From NCBI GenBank assembly GCA_045643285.1, contig JAZUKN010000002.1, positions 41,324-105,323 on the forward strand: 64,000 bases of DNA. Reading direction: 5' to 3'. A model generated the notes under the pieces. It ran no database searches. It saw nothing but the letters and a program-made list of their open reading frames with translations, and was not told where the DNA came from. Origin of the DNA: UMGS1696 sp045643285. GTDB taxonomy: Bacteria; Bacillota; Clostridia; Oscillospirales; CAG-272. Both the position numbers and the translations under genes were made by a program. Within the stretch, counting starts at the first letter, position 1. The number at the start of each line of letters is the position of its first letter. This document shows, piece after piece, positions 7,190 to 14,995 of this stretch.

Positions 7190-9226
7190 ATGTTTATTAA
7201 AGAAAACAAACGCCCGTCGCACGGGATTAAAAGACTATGTCTTGTTCTCGCGTGCGTTACGGTGCTTGTGCCACTGTTCGGGCTCGGAGCACAGGTCACG
7301 GCTGATGAAACCGTGATCAACACGTCCGTTCTGAGCGACGAGAGTGACATCAAGGTCGCAGTCGGACTGTACTTCGGCGACAGCGTCGTTCCGGAATTTC
7401 AGATAACGAGCGGCACGGGCTTTGAAGTCGGCATCCAAAAGCTCAAAGGCGACAAGGAATACGAAAAGGTTTGGGATATATATAACAATGTTATCTCCGC
7501 GACCTCCGACGCAAACCTCAAGCTCGAAGGGAACGACTACCTCCTCACAAACGAATACAACAGTACACTTATCGGCGCGTATCACGTCCAGATAGACTGC
7601 GACGATATGTCGAGAGAGGAATTTGAAGCATATATGACGCTTCTCCGCTCTGTCTATGAGTCGCAGGGACTTGTCGTTGTTCCGTGCTACATATACACCG
7701 GATACGCGGCGAGAATAGGCGACTTCGCGTCTTGGGAGCAGGCGTACCCGTATTACACAGCCATGCTTGAAACGGTAGTCGGCAGAAAAGTTTCGCTTAT
7801 TACGCCGTCTTACACCGCTGTGTCGGTCATCGACCCGTGGAATGCAAAGATCCTCTTTGAATACGACTGCGGAGGAGAAAGCGTCATCGGCTTCCGCGCT
7901 AATCCCGACGAAAACGGCAACACTTATCTCAAAACACCGTCAGGAACGGTCTACGACGGCGTGTTTGCATTCAGGCGGCAGGTAGACGGCATCCACGACG
8001 GCGTGTCGCTCATAAACGTACTGCCGATAGAGGCATATATTGCAGGCGTTCTTCCGTATGAAATATCGAACAGTTGGCCTATAGAGGTGCAGAAAGAATT
8101 TGCGATTGCCGCTCGTTCGTTCACGCTTACGCACCTCGGCACGTCAAAGCATTCGTCCTACGGATTCGATCTCTGCAACACCGATTGCTGTGAAGTCTAC
8201 AAGGGCGCAGGACGCATCAACGAAGCCGTCATGGAGGCGGTGCTCGGCACAAAAGGCATCGTAATCAGCTACGACGGCGGAATAGTAACATCTTACTATT
8301 CGTCGACCGTCGGCGGCGTTACGGTGTCGTCGGCAGACTGCTGGGGAGGAGCGGAGGTGCCGTATCTCCAGGCTATCGAGACGCCGTGGGAGGACTACAT
8401 GAACCACTCGAACGGCTTCTGGATAAACGAGGTGTCGCCGTATCAGCTTCTTGAGAGGCTCAACAAGGCAGGATATAGCGAATTGCAGGGCGGGATCGCC
8501 GACCTTGAAATAGAAGAGCTTGCAAAAAACTCGACCTACGTCAAAAAGCTGAAAGTGACCGATATTTACGGCACGAGCGTGACGATAACGTACACCGATA
8601 AAGTCCGCACGTCGCTCACACCGTACGTCAACAGCGCGAACTTCGTCGTCGGACGCGGAAGTGTGGAATACACCGAGGAAACGCCGTCGTTTGTCGGAAG
8701 CGGAGTACAGGCAGCCGCGATTTCCGGAACTCAGCTCGATAAATCCGAAGGCTTTACCGAAACGGACGAACTTTATATCCTCACTTCCGATTCGTACGAT
8801 AAGATCGACTACGTCGGAGAAGTCAGAATAATGACTTCAAAAGGTGAGATCGAATGTACGAAGCATACGCTGTTCACCGTGAGCAAGCAGACGGCAGAGG
8901 CATATATCGGAACGGAAGAATTTAACAAGATACGCGATGAAGTCGAAAGCTCTTCGTCAACAGGCGGAGCCGAACAGCACACAACGGAAACCGTTCGTTC
9001 GGACTCGGGACTCACGACAAAGATAGCATACGCCGAGGACGCGAACAACTTCATTTTCGTCGGCAAGGGCTGGGGACACGGCGTCGGAATGAGCCAGTGG
9101 GGCGCATACGACCTCGCCGAGAACGGCTACACATACGACGCTATCATCAAGGCGTACTTCCCGACGATAGACCTTGTGAATTATTGGACTACCAAAAACT
9201 ATAAAGACAAGCGAACAGCAGAATAA
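7190..9226 (+). CDS. SpoIID/LytB domain protein (putative lytic transglycosylase-like)
   Basis: 678 aa, secreted or anchored: residues about 14-38 form a signal peptide (LCLVLACVTVLVPLFGLGA). The SpoIID domain runs from about residue 260 (INVLPIEAYIAGVLPYEIS, EFAIAARSFT) to the C-terminus, with SYYSSTVGGVTVSS and the closing GKGWGHGVGMSQWGA motif. SpoIID enzymes cleave peptidoglycan glycan strands lacking stem peptides during engulfment; the LytB-type relatives also act in vegetative cells. The N-terminal 250 residues are an extra region. I chose the ATG at 7190 (AGAGGG 6 bases upstream) over longer frames that would overlap the 43-aa gene. A terminator follows. Confidence 0.88.
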   Translation: MFIKENKRPSHGIKRLCLVLACVTVLVPLFGLGAQVTADETVINTSVLSDESDIKVAVGLYFGDSVVPEFQITSGTGFEVGIQKLKGDKEYEKVWDIYNNVISATSDANLKLEGNDYLLTNEYNSTLIGAYHVQIDCDDMSREEFEAYMTLLRSVYESQGLVVVPCYIYTGYAARIGDFASWEQAYPYYTAMLETVVGRKVSLITPSYTAVSVIDPWNAKILFEYDCGGESVIGFRANPDENGNTYLKTPSGTVYDGVFAFRRQVDGIHDGVSLINVLPIEAYIAGVLPYEISNSWPIEVQKEFAIAARSFTLTHLGTSKHSSYGFDLCNTDCCEVYKGAGRINEAVMEAVLGTKGIVISYDGGIVTSYYSSTVGGVTVSSADCWGGAEVPYLQAIETPWEDYMNHSNGFWINEVSPYQLLERLNKAGYSELQGGIADLEIEELAKNSTYVKKLKVTDIYGTSVTITYTDKVRTSLTPYVNSANFVVGRGSVEYTEETPSFVGSGVQAAAISGTQLDKSEGFTETDELYILTSDSYDKIDYVGEVRIMTSKGEIECTKHTLFTVSKQTAEAYIGTEEFNKIRDEVESSSSTGGAEQHTTETVRSDSGLTTKIAYAEDANNFIFVGKGWGHGVGMSQWGAYDLAENGYTYDAIIKAYFPTIDLVNYWTTKNYKDKRTAE

Positions 9227-9232
9227 AACAAA

Positions 9233-9262
9233 AAACTTCCGTATCTTGAGGTACGGAAGTTT
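9233..9262. terminator. Bidirectional intrinsic terminator
   Basis: Stem AAACTTCCGTA/TACGGAAGTTT with a short loop and flanking A and T runs, between two convergent genes. It can serve both strands. Confidence 0.85.
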
Positions 9263-9278
9263 TGTCTTTTCTGTTATC

Positions 9279-9527
9279 TTATTCTGCCAGTGCAGCGTCA
9301 ATCGCACGGGAAAGCTGGTCGGCGCAGGAGGTGTTCTTGAAGCCGCAGGTGTTCCCGCGAAGAAGCTCCGCGATCTCTTTTGCGTCCTTGCCCTCGACGA
9401 GCTTTCCGATAGCCTTGAGGTTTCCGTTGCAGCCGCCGTCGAATTTCACGTTTCTGATTATCCCGTCGTCGATTTCAAATGTGATCGCAGACGAGCAGGT
9501 TCCTTTTGTTCTGTAAGTGTATTTCAT
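9279..9527 (-). CDS. TSCPD domain protein (TIGR03905-like)
   Basis: 82 aa and cysteine-rich: MKYTYRTKGTCSS, then FDGGCNGNLKAIGKLVEG, then GNTCGFKNTSCADQL. The spacing of the cysteines matches the small stand-alone TSCPD proteins related to the C-terminal domain of class II ribonucleotide reductases, thought to bind metal. The function of the stand-alone form is not known. I start at the ATG at 9527 because AAAGGA lies 9 bases upstream. A TTG six codons earlier would overlap that site. It follows the DUF4097-like gene on the same strand with a short gap, so it may be the last gene of that operon. Confidence 0.85.
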   Translation of the reverse strand: MKYTYRTKGTCSSAITFEIDDGIIRNVKFDGGCNGNLKAIGKLVEGKDAKEIAELLRGNTCGFKNTSCADQLSRAIDAALAE

Positions 9528-9547
9528 TTTTCTAAATCCTTTCAAAC

Positions 9548-10555
9548 TTAATTCTGCGGCTCGGTTACGACTGCACCGGACACTTCTTTTTCTTCGGCAG
9601 GCTTTTCTGAGACAGTCAGACTGCCTACCGCGATGTCGGCGATGCCACCATCTATCGAGAACGTGAACGCCGCTTCTTCATCCGAAGACAGATTGCTGTA
9701 GTCGAACGGCGAGCTTTCGGCGATGTCGTTGACGTGGAGCGAGCCGGATGTGGAAATGTGTATCTTTTCGGCGATATACGGGCTTGACAGCGTGCGGTGA
9801 GGCACTTTCCAGTCAATAAGTCCTTTGACTGTCACAATGTCCGACGAGACTAAGCCGTCGGTCTCACCTGAGAGATTCAGCTCGTCCGCACGGATGACGA
9901 CTGTCCCGAACGAAGTTGAATCAAGGTTCAGCCGCGCGGTCTTAGCGGGGATCGTACCGTCGTCCGAGTTGATTTTCAGAGCCGAGCGCGAGCTTACCTG
10001 AGAGGCGTTCATCACCATCTCACCGGCTTCGATCAGATAGTCGGCATCGGAGTGAAGATTTTCAACGGAAAGCGTGACCTTGTCTGCTTTGATCCTCAGT
10101 TGAGTCAGATCATATCCGCTTGCGAGATAGATGTTGACGGATTTCAGCTTCGAGTTGTCGTAGGTGCGCGGCGAGAGGATGTATCTCATTCCTTTGAACG
10201 AGAATCCGTTCTCCCAGAAACGGAGCATTGATGTCAGATCCGGAATCTCGCTGAACGAAACGGAAGTGTTCGTCACCGAGAGGGAATAGAGCGTCTCGCG
10301 GAAGTTCACGAATTCGATGTATGACGATCTGCTCGAACCGTAGATGTTCACGTCGGCGTCTGTGAAATCGAGAGAAATGCGCGACACTTCCTTTTCGCTG
10401 AGGTCGACGGTCTTCACGGCGTCTTCTCCGCGCGTTTCGGTGAACAGGATAACGCCGTTCTTTGCGGCTTTCTTTGAGGCAACGGTGCAGGTGATTATTC
10501 CTGCGAGGATGAGTGCGCCTGCGACGATGAGAGCGACTATTGATGTGCGTTTCAC
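9548..10555 (-). CDS. DUF4097-like membrane-anchored beta-solenoid protein
   Basis: 335 aa with one N-terminal transmembrane segment (IVALIVAGALILAGIITCTVA) and a long extracytoplasmic region of short beta-strand repeats rich in Ser, Asp and Asn, as in the DUF4097 putative adhesin family. The start is a GTG overlapping the upstream stop (GTGA), with AAGGGAG about 11 bases upstream. Pairing with a DUF1700-like protein is common in Firmicutes, usually with a PadR regulator, which is not seen here. The function is probably envelope stress or surface related; this is inference from the family. Confidence 0.7.
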   Translation of the reverse strand: MKRTSIVALIVAGALILAGIITCTVASKKAAKNGVILFTETRGEDAVKTVDLSEKEVSRISLDFTDADVNIYGSSRSSYIEFVNFRETLYSLSVTNTSVSFSEIPDLTSMLRFWENGFSFKGMRYILSPRTYDNSKLKSVNIYLASGYDLTQLRIKADKVTLSVENLHSDADYLIEAGEMVMNASQVSSRSALKINSDDGTIPAKTARLNLDSTSFGTVVIRADELNLSGETDGLVSSDIVTVKGLIDWKVPHRTLSSPYIAEKIHISTSGSLHVNDIAESSPFDYSNLSSDEEAAFTFSIDGGIADIAVGSLTVSEKPAEEKEVSGAVVTEPQN

Positions 10556-11292
10556 AGCTTGTAGCACTCCCTTCTGATGTAGTAGAACAGCGATTTCAGC
10601 TTGCGCGTCACAAAACCGACGAACTGCGCGAGCTTTGTGATTAGTATCGGCACGACGCGCACGGCAAGATTGAAGATCAGTACCGCGAGAAGCAGTACGA
10701 CGCCGACGACGATAACGCCGAGTCCGATTTCGTATATTCCGGCTTCAACGCACGAGAAAAGCTGTGTTATTCCGTAGATTATCCCGACGAGCGAGATGAC
10801 CGCACCTCCTGCCACAACGGCTATCATGGCGGCGATCAGCGCGATTATCAAAACGATGATCGACAGGAACATCACGGCGAACGTGCCGTATATCAGAAGC
10901 AGAAGAGCAAGGGTAATGGGAAGCGTGACGATAAGCCCTGCGAGGAAGATCGTCTTGCCTTTCTTCGTCTTTTTGTCTCCGGCTTCAAATTCAAATACTT
11001 CGTCGTCGGATTCGCTGACCGACTGAACGTTATTTTTTCTCGGCTGGACGGACTCCCGATCACCTGCAGGCTGATCTGTCGGCTGAGTGGATTTCTTTCT
11101 CATCAGAAATGCCGCTGCAGAGGACGCGAGAGCTTCTATTTCGTCGGAGGAATCCATGGCGGTTATCTCATTTATGTCGTCCGCATCGAACGATCCGCAC
11201 AGCTTGTCCGCATGACGCGAGGCGGCTTCATCGGGGACACCGCGGCTGATGAGAGCTTTTATTAACTCATTCCTGAAAAAGTTCAGTTCCAA
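10552..11292 (-). CDS. DUF1700-like multi-span membrane protein
   Basis: 246 aa. The N-terminal cytoplasmic part (about residues 1-60) is helical and resembles the HAAS/DUF1700 head (NFFRNELIKALISRGVPDEAA). A polar linker (about 65-112) leads to two or three long hydrophobic blocks (about 115-225) and a basic C-terminus (RKLKSLFYYIRRE). The only good start is TTG, with AGGAG about 11 bases upstream. It overlaps the DUF4097-like gene by four bases, so the two are translationally coupled. The role is unknown; in related loci the pair acts in envelope sensing. Confidence 0.65.
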   Translation of the reverse strand: MELNFFRNELIKALISRGVPDEAASRHADKLCGSFDADDINEITAMDSSDEIEALASSAAAFLMRKKSTQPTDQPAGDRESVQPRKNNVQSVSESDDEVFEFEAGDKKTKKGKTIFLAGLIVTLPITLALLLLIYGTFAVMFLSIIVLIIALIAAMIAVVAGGAVISLVGIIYGITQLFSCVEAGIYEIGLGVIVVGVVLLLAVLIFNLAVRVVPILITKLAQFVGFVTRKLKSLFYYIRRECYKL

Positions 11293-11327
11293 TTATCGCT
11301 CTCTCCTTTTCTTTTGTAATTACGGTG

Positions 11328-11356
11328 TGGACTTTTCGATCGATCCGTGGTATAAT
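11328..11356 (+). promoter_or_regulatory. Promoter of trmB operon
   Basis: TGGACT (11328-11333), 17-base spacer, TATAAT (11351-11356), with GTGG before the -10, about 69 bases upstream of the ATG. Confidence 0.75.
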
Positions 11357-11424
11357 ATCATATCGGAAACAGACAGAAAAATCCTTACTTATATATTCTA
11401 TCAAAAAACGGAGAAATAATCAAT

Positions 11425-12165
11425 ATGAGAATGAGAAAAAAACGGCACGGAAGTGAAAGACTTTTCGCGCTTTCGTCTCTTTTGTACCCCGTGGGCGACG
11501 AAAATCTCCCGTCTCCCGAAGAAATATTCGGAAACTGCGCTCCCGTGAAGCTCGAGATCGGGTGCGGCAAGGGCGAATTCATCACGCGCCTGTCCGAGAG
11601 GGACACGGACACGAACTTTATCGCACTTGAAAAAGTTGCTGACGTTTGCGTCTGCGCCGTCGAAAAATACGCTCGTTCGAGAAATCTCGGCACACTCGCA
11701 CCGAACGGCGGCTGGCAGAAGCCCGACGGCGAGATCGTAAAAAGCGGCGAAACATGGGATATACCGTCAGAGCTGCGCGGCAACGTCCGTTTTATCCCCG
11801 GGGAGGCGAACGACATTCTCACAAAAATGCCGGACGGTTCTCTCGCAGGGATAATCGCAAACTTCTCCGATCCGTGGTCGAATAAAGTCAACTGCAAGAA
11901 ACGCCGCCTCACGTCCCCTGCGTTCCTCGCAAACTACAGACGGGTTTTGAAGTCCGATGCACTGTTCGCTTTCAAGACCGACAACGACGATCTTTTCGAC
12001 TACACGCTCGAAATGCTACCCGAAAACGGCTTTGAGATCACCTATATGACGCGCGATCTCCATTCGTCCGACAGAGCGGAGACGAACATTGTCACAGAAT
12101 ACGAAAAGAATTTCACCGAGCAGGGAATAAAGATAAAAATGCTCGAAGCAAGACCGATAAAATAA
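11425..12165 (+). CDS. trmB: tRNA (guanine-N7-)-methyltransferase
   Basis: Methylates G46 in the variable loop of tRNAs using S-adenosylmethionine. Motif I is LEIGCGKGEF (about residues 46-55). The family signatures are present: NFIALEKV in the SAM acidic strand, ANFSDPWSNKVNCKKRR (in place of NFPDPWPKKRHHKRR) and TDNDDLFDYTLE. An insertion of about 30 residues (GTLAPNGGWQKP...) lies between the SAM domain strands. Length 246 aa, slightly long. It starts an operon with the two following genes (11-base gap). Confidence 0.93.
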   Translation: MRMRKKRHGSERLFALSSLLYPVGDENLPSPEEIFGNCAPVKLEIGCGKGEFITRLSERDTDTNFIALEKVADVCVCAVEKYARSRNLGTLAPNGGWQKPDGEIVKSGETWDIPSELRGNVRFIPGEANDILTKMPDGSLAGIIANFSDPWSNKVNCKKRRLTSPAFLANYRRVLKSDALFAFKTDNDDLFDYTLEMLPENGFEITYMTRDLHSSDRAETNIVTEYEKNFTEQGIKIKMLEARPIK

Positions 12166-12176
12166 AAGGAGTAGAT

Positions 12177-12926
12177 ATGAACGGACTTATTTCTCTCGAA
12201 AACATATCCGTTTACCCGATAGAAAAGGAACTCACCGAGCTCAATGAATTTTCGTCGAAGTACGGGCTTGTACTCTCACCAGACGACGTTCATTCGCTCT
12301 CGCAGATGCGGAACAGAAGCGTCAAGGAGAACGAAAGAGTCGAGATCGGCTCGGGCGCAGTGCCGGAGATCGTGAAGAGATTCTGCACGTCGCGTTATGT
12401 AACGCCCGAAAACTATGCGTACATTCTCGAAGAGGTGACGTATCTTTTCTACTATATCAAGACCGAAACGGACGACCGTATCAGCGACGGCGAGCTTATT
12501 TCTGAGCTTTTCTCGCGCTTTGAGCTTGAATGCCGCGGAGAGATCGACACACTCGAAAACCGCGAAGCCGAGCGTATCATCCGCAAGGTAAACAGCGGAG
12601 AGAATTACAAAAAATGGTATACCGAACGGGACGAGCTTGAGCCTGCACCCGGTACCGGCTCGCGTGAAGCGCCAGAAAATCAGGTGCGCGAAACGTACGG
12701 CGAATGGTTCTTTAACGGTGACGCGCCTGCCGACCACGACAAATACGAAAAAGAGGTCGCGGAGGACGAAATGAAAGAGGACGACGACGATTTCGATCTC
12801 GACGCGTTCGACGAATTTTTCGACAAGAACGCGGCACTGACGCGCGAAGAGCCGAAGAATGACGTCGCACGCGAGGAAGTCGACGACGATTTCGGCGACG
12901 GAAATACGGAGGACGACAATGGCTGA
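12177..12926 (+). CDS. Unknown protein, DUF6323-like
   Basis: 249 aa, soluble, no signal peptide. The first 140 residues are a folded domain (SKYGLVLSPDDVHSLSQMRN, ERVEIGSGAVPEIVKRFC, YILEEVTYLFYYIKTET) that I recall as the DUF6323 type, which travels with DUF6179 in Clostridia. This is family memory, not a search. The C-terminal third is an acidic disordered tail with many Asp and Glu (DDDDFDLDAFDEFFDKN). It overlaps the next gene by 8 bases. AAAGGAG is placed 6 bases before the ATG. The function is unknown. Confidence 0.7.
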   Translation: MNGLISLENISVYPIEKELTELNEFSSKYGLVLSPDDVHSLSQMRNRSVKENERVEIGSGAVPEIVKRFCTSRYVTPENYAYILEEVTYLFYYIKTETDDRISDGELISELFSRFELECRGEIDTLENREAERIIRKVNSGENYKKWYTERDELEPAPGTGSREAPENQVRETYGEWFFNGDAPADHDKYEKEVAEDEMKEDDDDFDLDAFDEFFDKNAALTREEPKNDVAREEVDDDFGDGNTEDDNG

Positions 12927-13572
12927 TAACGCTCTTTCATTCGGAAAACAGCTTGATACCACACGAATAAGCCGTGAAGACTATCTTAATTCGCTGACAG
13001 CCGAGGCATACCGAACAGGTATCTTTTCCGACGCGGATGTTGAGAGAATCAGAAACGACCTGCTCGTCTGCCTCACCGACGTGATCGGATACTATACGAA
13101 AGGCGAGTCCTCGTCCGTCAAGGCGGAAACGGCGCGGAAGCTCTCGCTCTCGATGCTCTATAATATCGACACGTATCTTCGCTCACTCGGAAGCGATACG
13201 GAGGCGCTTAAAACCGTTTCCGAAAGACGCATGACCGAGCTGTACGGCAAAGGGTATCTCATCAATAAAAAGCTCCTCGACGACGCGAAATTCCTCTACG
13301 GCAAGGTGCGTTTTACCCGACTCAAGTACGGCGGCGCGGAGTACGATAAAACTCTTGACCGATATTTCTACTACTATCTCACAACATACGACGCACGCTT
13401 CACCGCACAGGATAAAATTTTTCTCTCGCTTCGCAAATACGGCGTCGACGGCGCGTTCCATATCGACGGCGCGCTGGATGCACTCAGAAAACTCTACGAA
13501 GTCAATAAAGGCCGGCAGTCCGACGTTGTCATTTCTCCGACGGAGAGCGCGTCAGACGACGGCGAAGCATGA
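12919..13572 (+). CDS. Unknown protein, DUF6179-like
   Basis: 217 aa, largely alpha-helical and soluble. The key segment is YYTKGESSSVKAETARKLSL, followed by SMLYNIDTYLRSLGS and YFYYYLTTYDARFTAQD, which resembles DUF6179 proteins. The start at 12919 has GGAGGA 5 bases upstream and overlaps the previous gene by 8 bases, so the two are translationally coupled and probably act together. The 3' end overlaps the convergent symporter gene by 44 bases. The function is unknown. Confidence 0.7.
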   Translation: MADNALSFGKQLDTTRISREDYLNSLTAEAYRTGIFSDADVERIRNDLLVCLTDVIGYYTKGESSSVKAETARKLSLSMLYNIDTYLRSLGSDTEALKTVSERRMTELYGKGYLINKKLLDDAKFLYGKVRFTRLKYGGAEYDKTLDRYFYYYLTTYDARFTAQDKIFLSLRKYGVDGAFHIDGALDALRKLYEVNKGRQSDVVISPTESASDDGEA

Positions 13573-14836
13573 TCACAACAGCACAGTTTACCGCGGTCAT
13601 TATTCCTATTATAAGATCGGCGAGCGTCCACATCACGGGCGCGGAGATCACCGATCCGAGAACGGCACAGCCGATCGAAAGACAGGAATAAATGACACGC
13701 GGTATTTTTTTGTCCGTCAGATACGATACAGCCGCGATGCCGTAATAATACTGCGCGATCAGCGTAGAATAGGCAAAAAGAAAGACCGAAACGAGTAAGA
13801 TGTAGTAAACAGCGTTTCCGGTGAGGGATGTAAATGCGCCGAGCGTTATCGGAGAGACGTCGACGTTCATTCCGTAAGGTAAGATCCCGTATTTCCGGTC
13901 GGCGATGAGCAGAACGAGCGCGGTCACGGTGCAGAGAACGAGCGTGTCGAAAACGACCTCGATGATGCCGTAGCACGCCTGGTGATGCGGACTTTTCGTT
14001 TCCGCCGAAGCGTGGGCAGTCGGAGATGTGCCGCATCCGGCTTCGTTTGAGAAGATGCCGCGCATCACGCCGTACCGTATCGCTGTTTTGACCGATATGC
14101 CGAAAACACCGCCTCCGAGCGCACGAAAACCGAAAGCTGATGAGAAAATCTCACCGAAAACCGCAGGTATTTCATTCAAGTTTGATAATATTATATACAG
14201 TCCTATCAACAGATACACGGCGCACAGCGGAGGAATGACTGCGGCGGTGATTTTGTCCGTCCGTTTCACTCCTGCGATGACTGCGACAAGAAGCAACACT
14301 CCGAGCGCGGTACCGCAGTAAAGCCGCCGATCTGCGCCGAAGACGCAAGCCGCCGCATTCGACTGAACGATGTTGCCCGTGATGAGCGAATTGAGACAGC
14401 AGAGCACTGCAAAAATCCCACCGAGGACTGACGGAAACGCGCCTCCGGAAAAACCGTCACGGATATAGAAAAACGCGCCGCCAAGATATCCGTCAGCCGT
14501 TTTTCGCCTGTATTTCACCGCGAGAAACGTTTCCGCATACTTCACCGGAAGCACGGCGACTGCCCCGATCCACATCCAGAACACCGCTCCCGGTCCGCCC
14601 ATTATTACCGCCGAGCAGACTCCCGTGATGTTACCGACGCCGAGCGTTCCGGCAAGAGCGAGGGAGAGCGAACGGAGCGGAGACGAACGCTGTTTTTCGG
14701 GTAGATCGGCGAGGGTGCGGAAAAAACGGCGCGGCGAGAGGATTTTACGAAAATCCACCTCCGACAGCACGGCGGCGGACGACAGAAACAGCATGACGGG
14801 CGTGATAAAAGTGCCGAGAAACGAGACAAGATCCAT
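13529..14836 (-). CDS. Alanine:cation symporter family transporter (AGCS)
   Basis: 435-aa integral membrane protein of the AGCS family, which imports alanine or glycine with Na+ or H+. Signatures are GTLGVGNITGVCSAVIMGG (about residues 63-81), the adjoining PGAVFWMWIGA, and MRGIFSNEAGCGTSPTAHAS (about 258-277) followed by HHQACYGIIEVVFDT. About ten or eleven hydrophobic segments are visible. It is convergent with the DUF6179-like gene, sharing 44 bases at the 3' ends. Substrate choice cannot be read from sequence. Confidence 0.9.
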   Translation of the reverse strand: MDLVSFLGTFITPVMLFLSSAAVLSEVDFRKILSPRRFFRTLADLPEKQRSSPLRSLSLALAGTLGVGNITGVCSAVIMGGPGAVFWMWIGAVAVLPVKYAETFLAVKYRRKTADGYLGGAFFYIRDGFSGGAFPSVLGGIFAVLCCLNSLITGNIVQSNAAACVFGADRRLYCGTALGVLLLVAVIAGVKRTDKITAAVIPPLCAVYLLIGLYIILSNLNEIPAVFGEIFSSAFGFRALGGGVFGISVKTAIRYGVMRGIFSNEAGCGTSPTAHASAETKSPHHQACYGIIEVVFDTLVLCTVTALVLLIADRKYGILPYGMNVDVSPITLGAFTSLTGNAVYYILLVSVFLFAYSTLIAQYYYGIAAVSYLTDKKIPRVIYSCLSIGCAVLGSVISAPVMWTLADLIIGIMTAVNCAVVIMLRRRLTRSPSEK

Positions 14837-14927
14837 GTATTTCTCCGAAAGTGAGCGGTACGGTAAAATATATTCGTCCGCGCTGCGCGAAATTACGCAA
14901 AAACGCTGATTTTTCGCCGATTCCGGC

Positions 14928-14956
14928 TTGAAAAAATCTTTGATTTATGATATAAT
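14928..14956 (+). promoter_or_regulatory. Promoter of pcrA
   Basis: TTGAAA (14928-14933), 17-base spacer, TATAAT (14951-14956), 39 bases upstream of the ATG. Confidence 0.85.
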
Positions 14957-14995
14957 AAATTAGATATATATTTTTCAATGAAACGGACGTGAAAA

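Noticed and set aside
13529..13572. 44-base overlap of convergent genes as a sign of a false gene or frameshift
   Set aside because: Both proteins are well supported to their ends, and small convergent overlaps are common.
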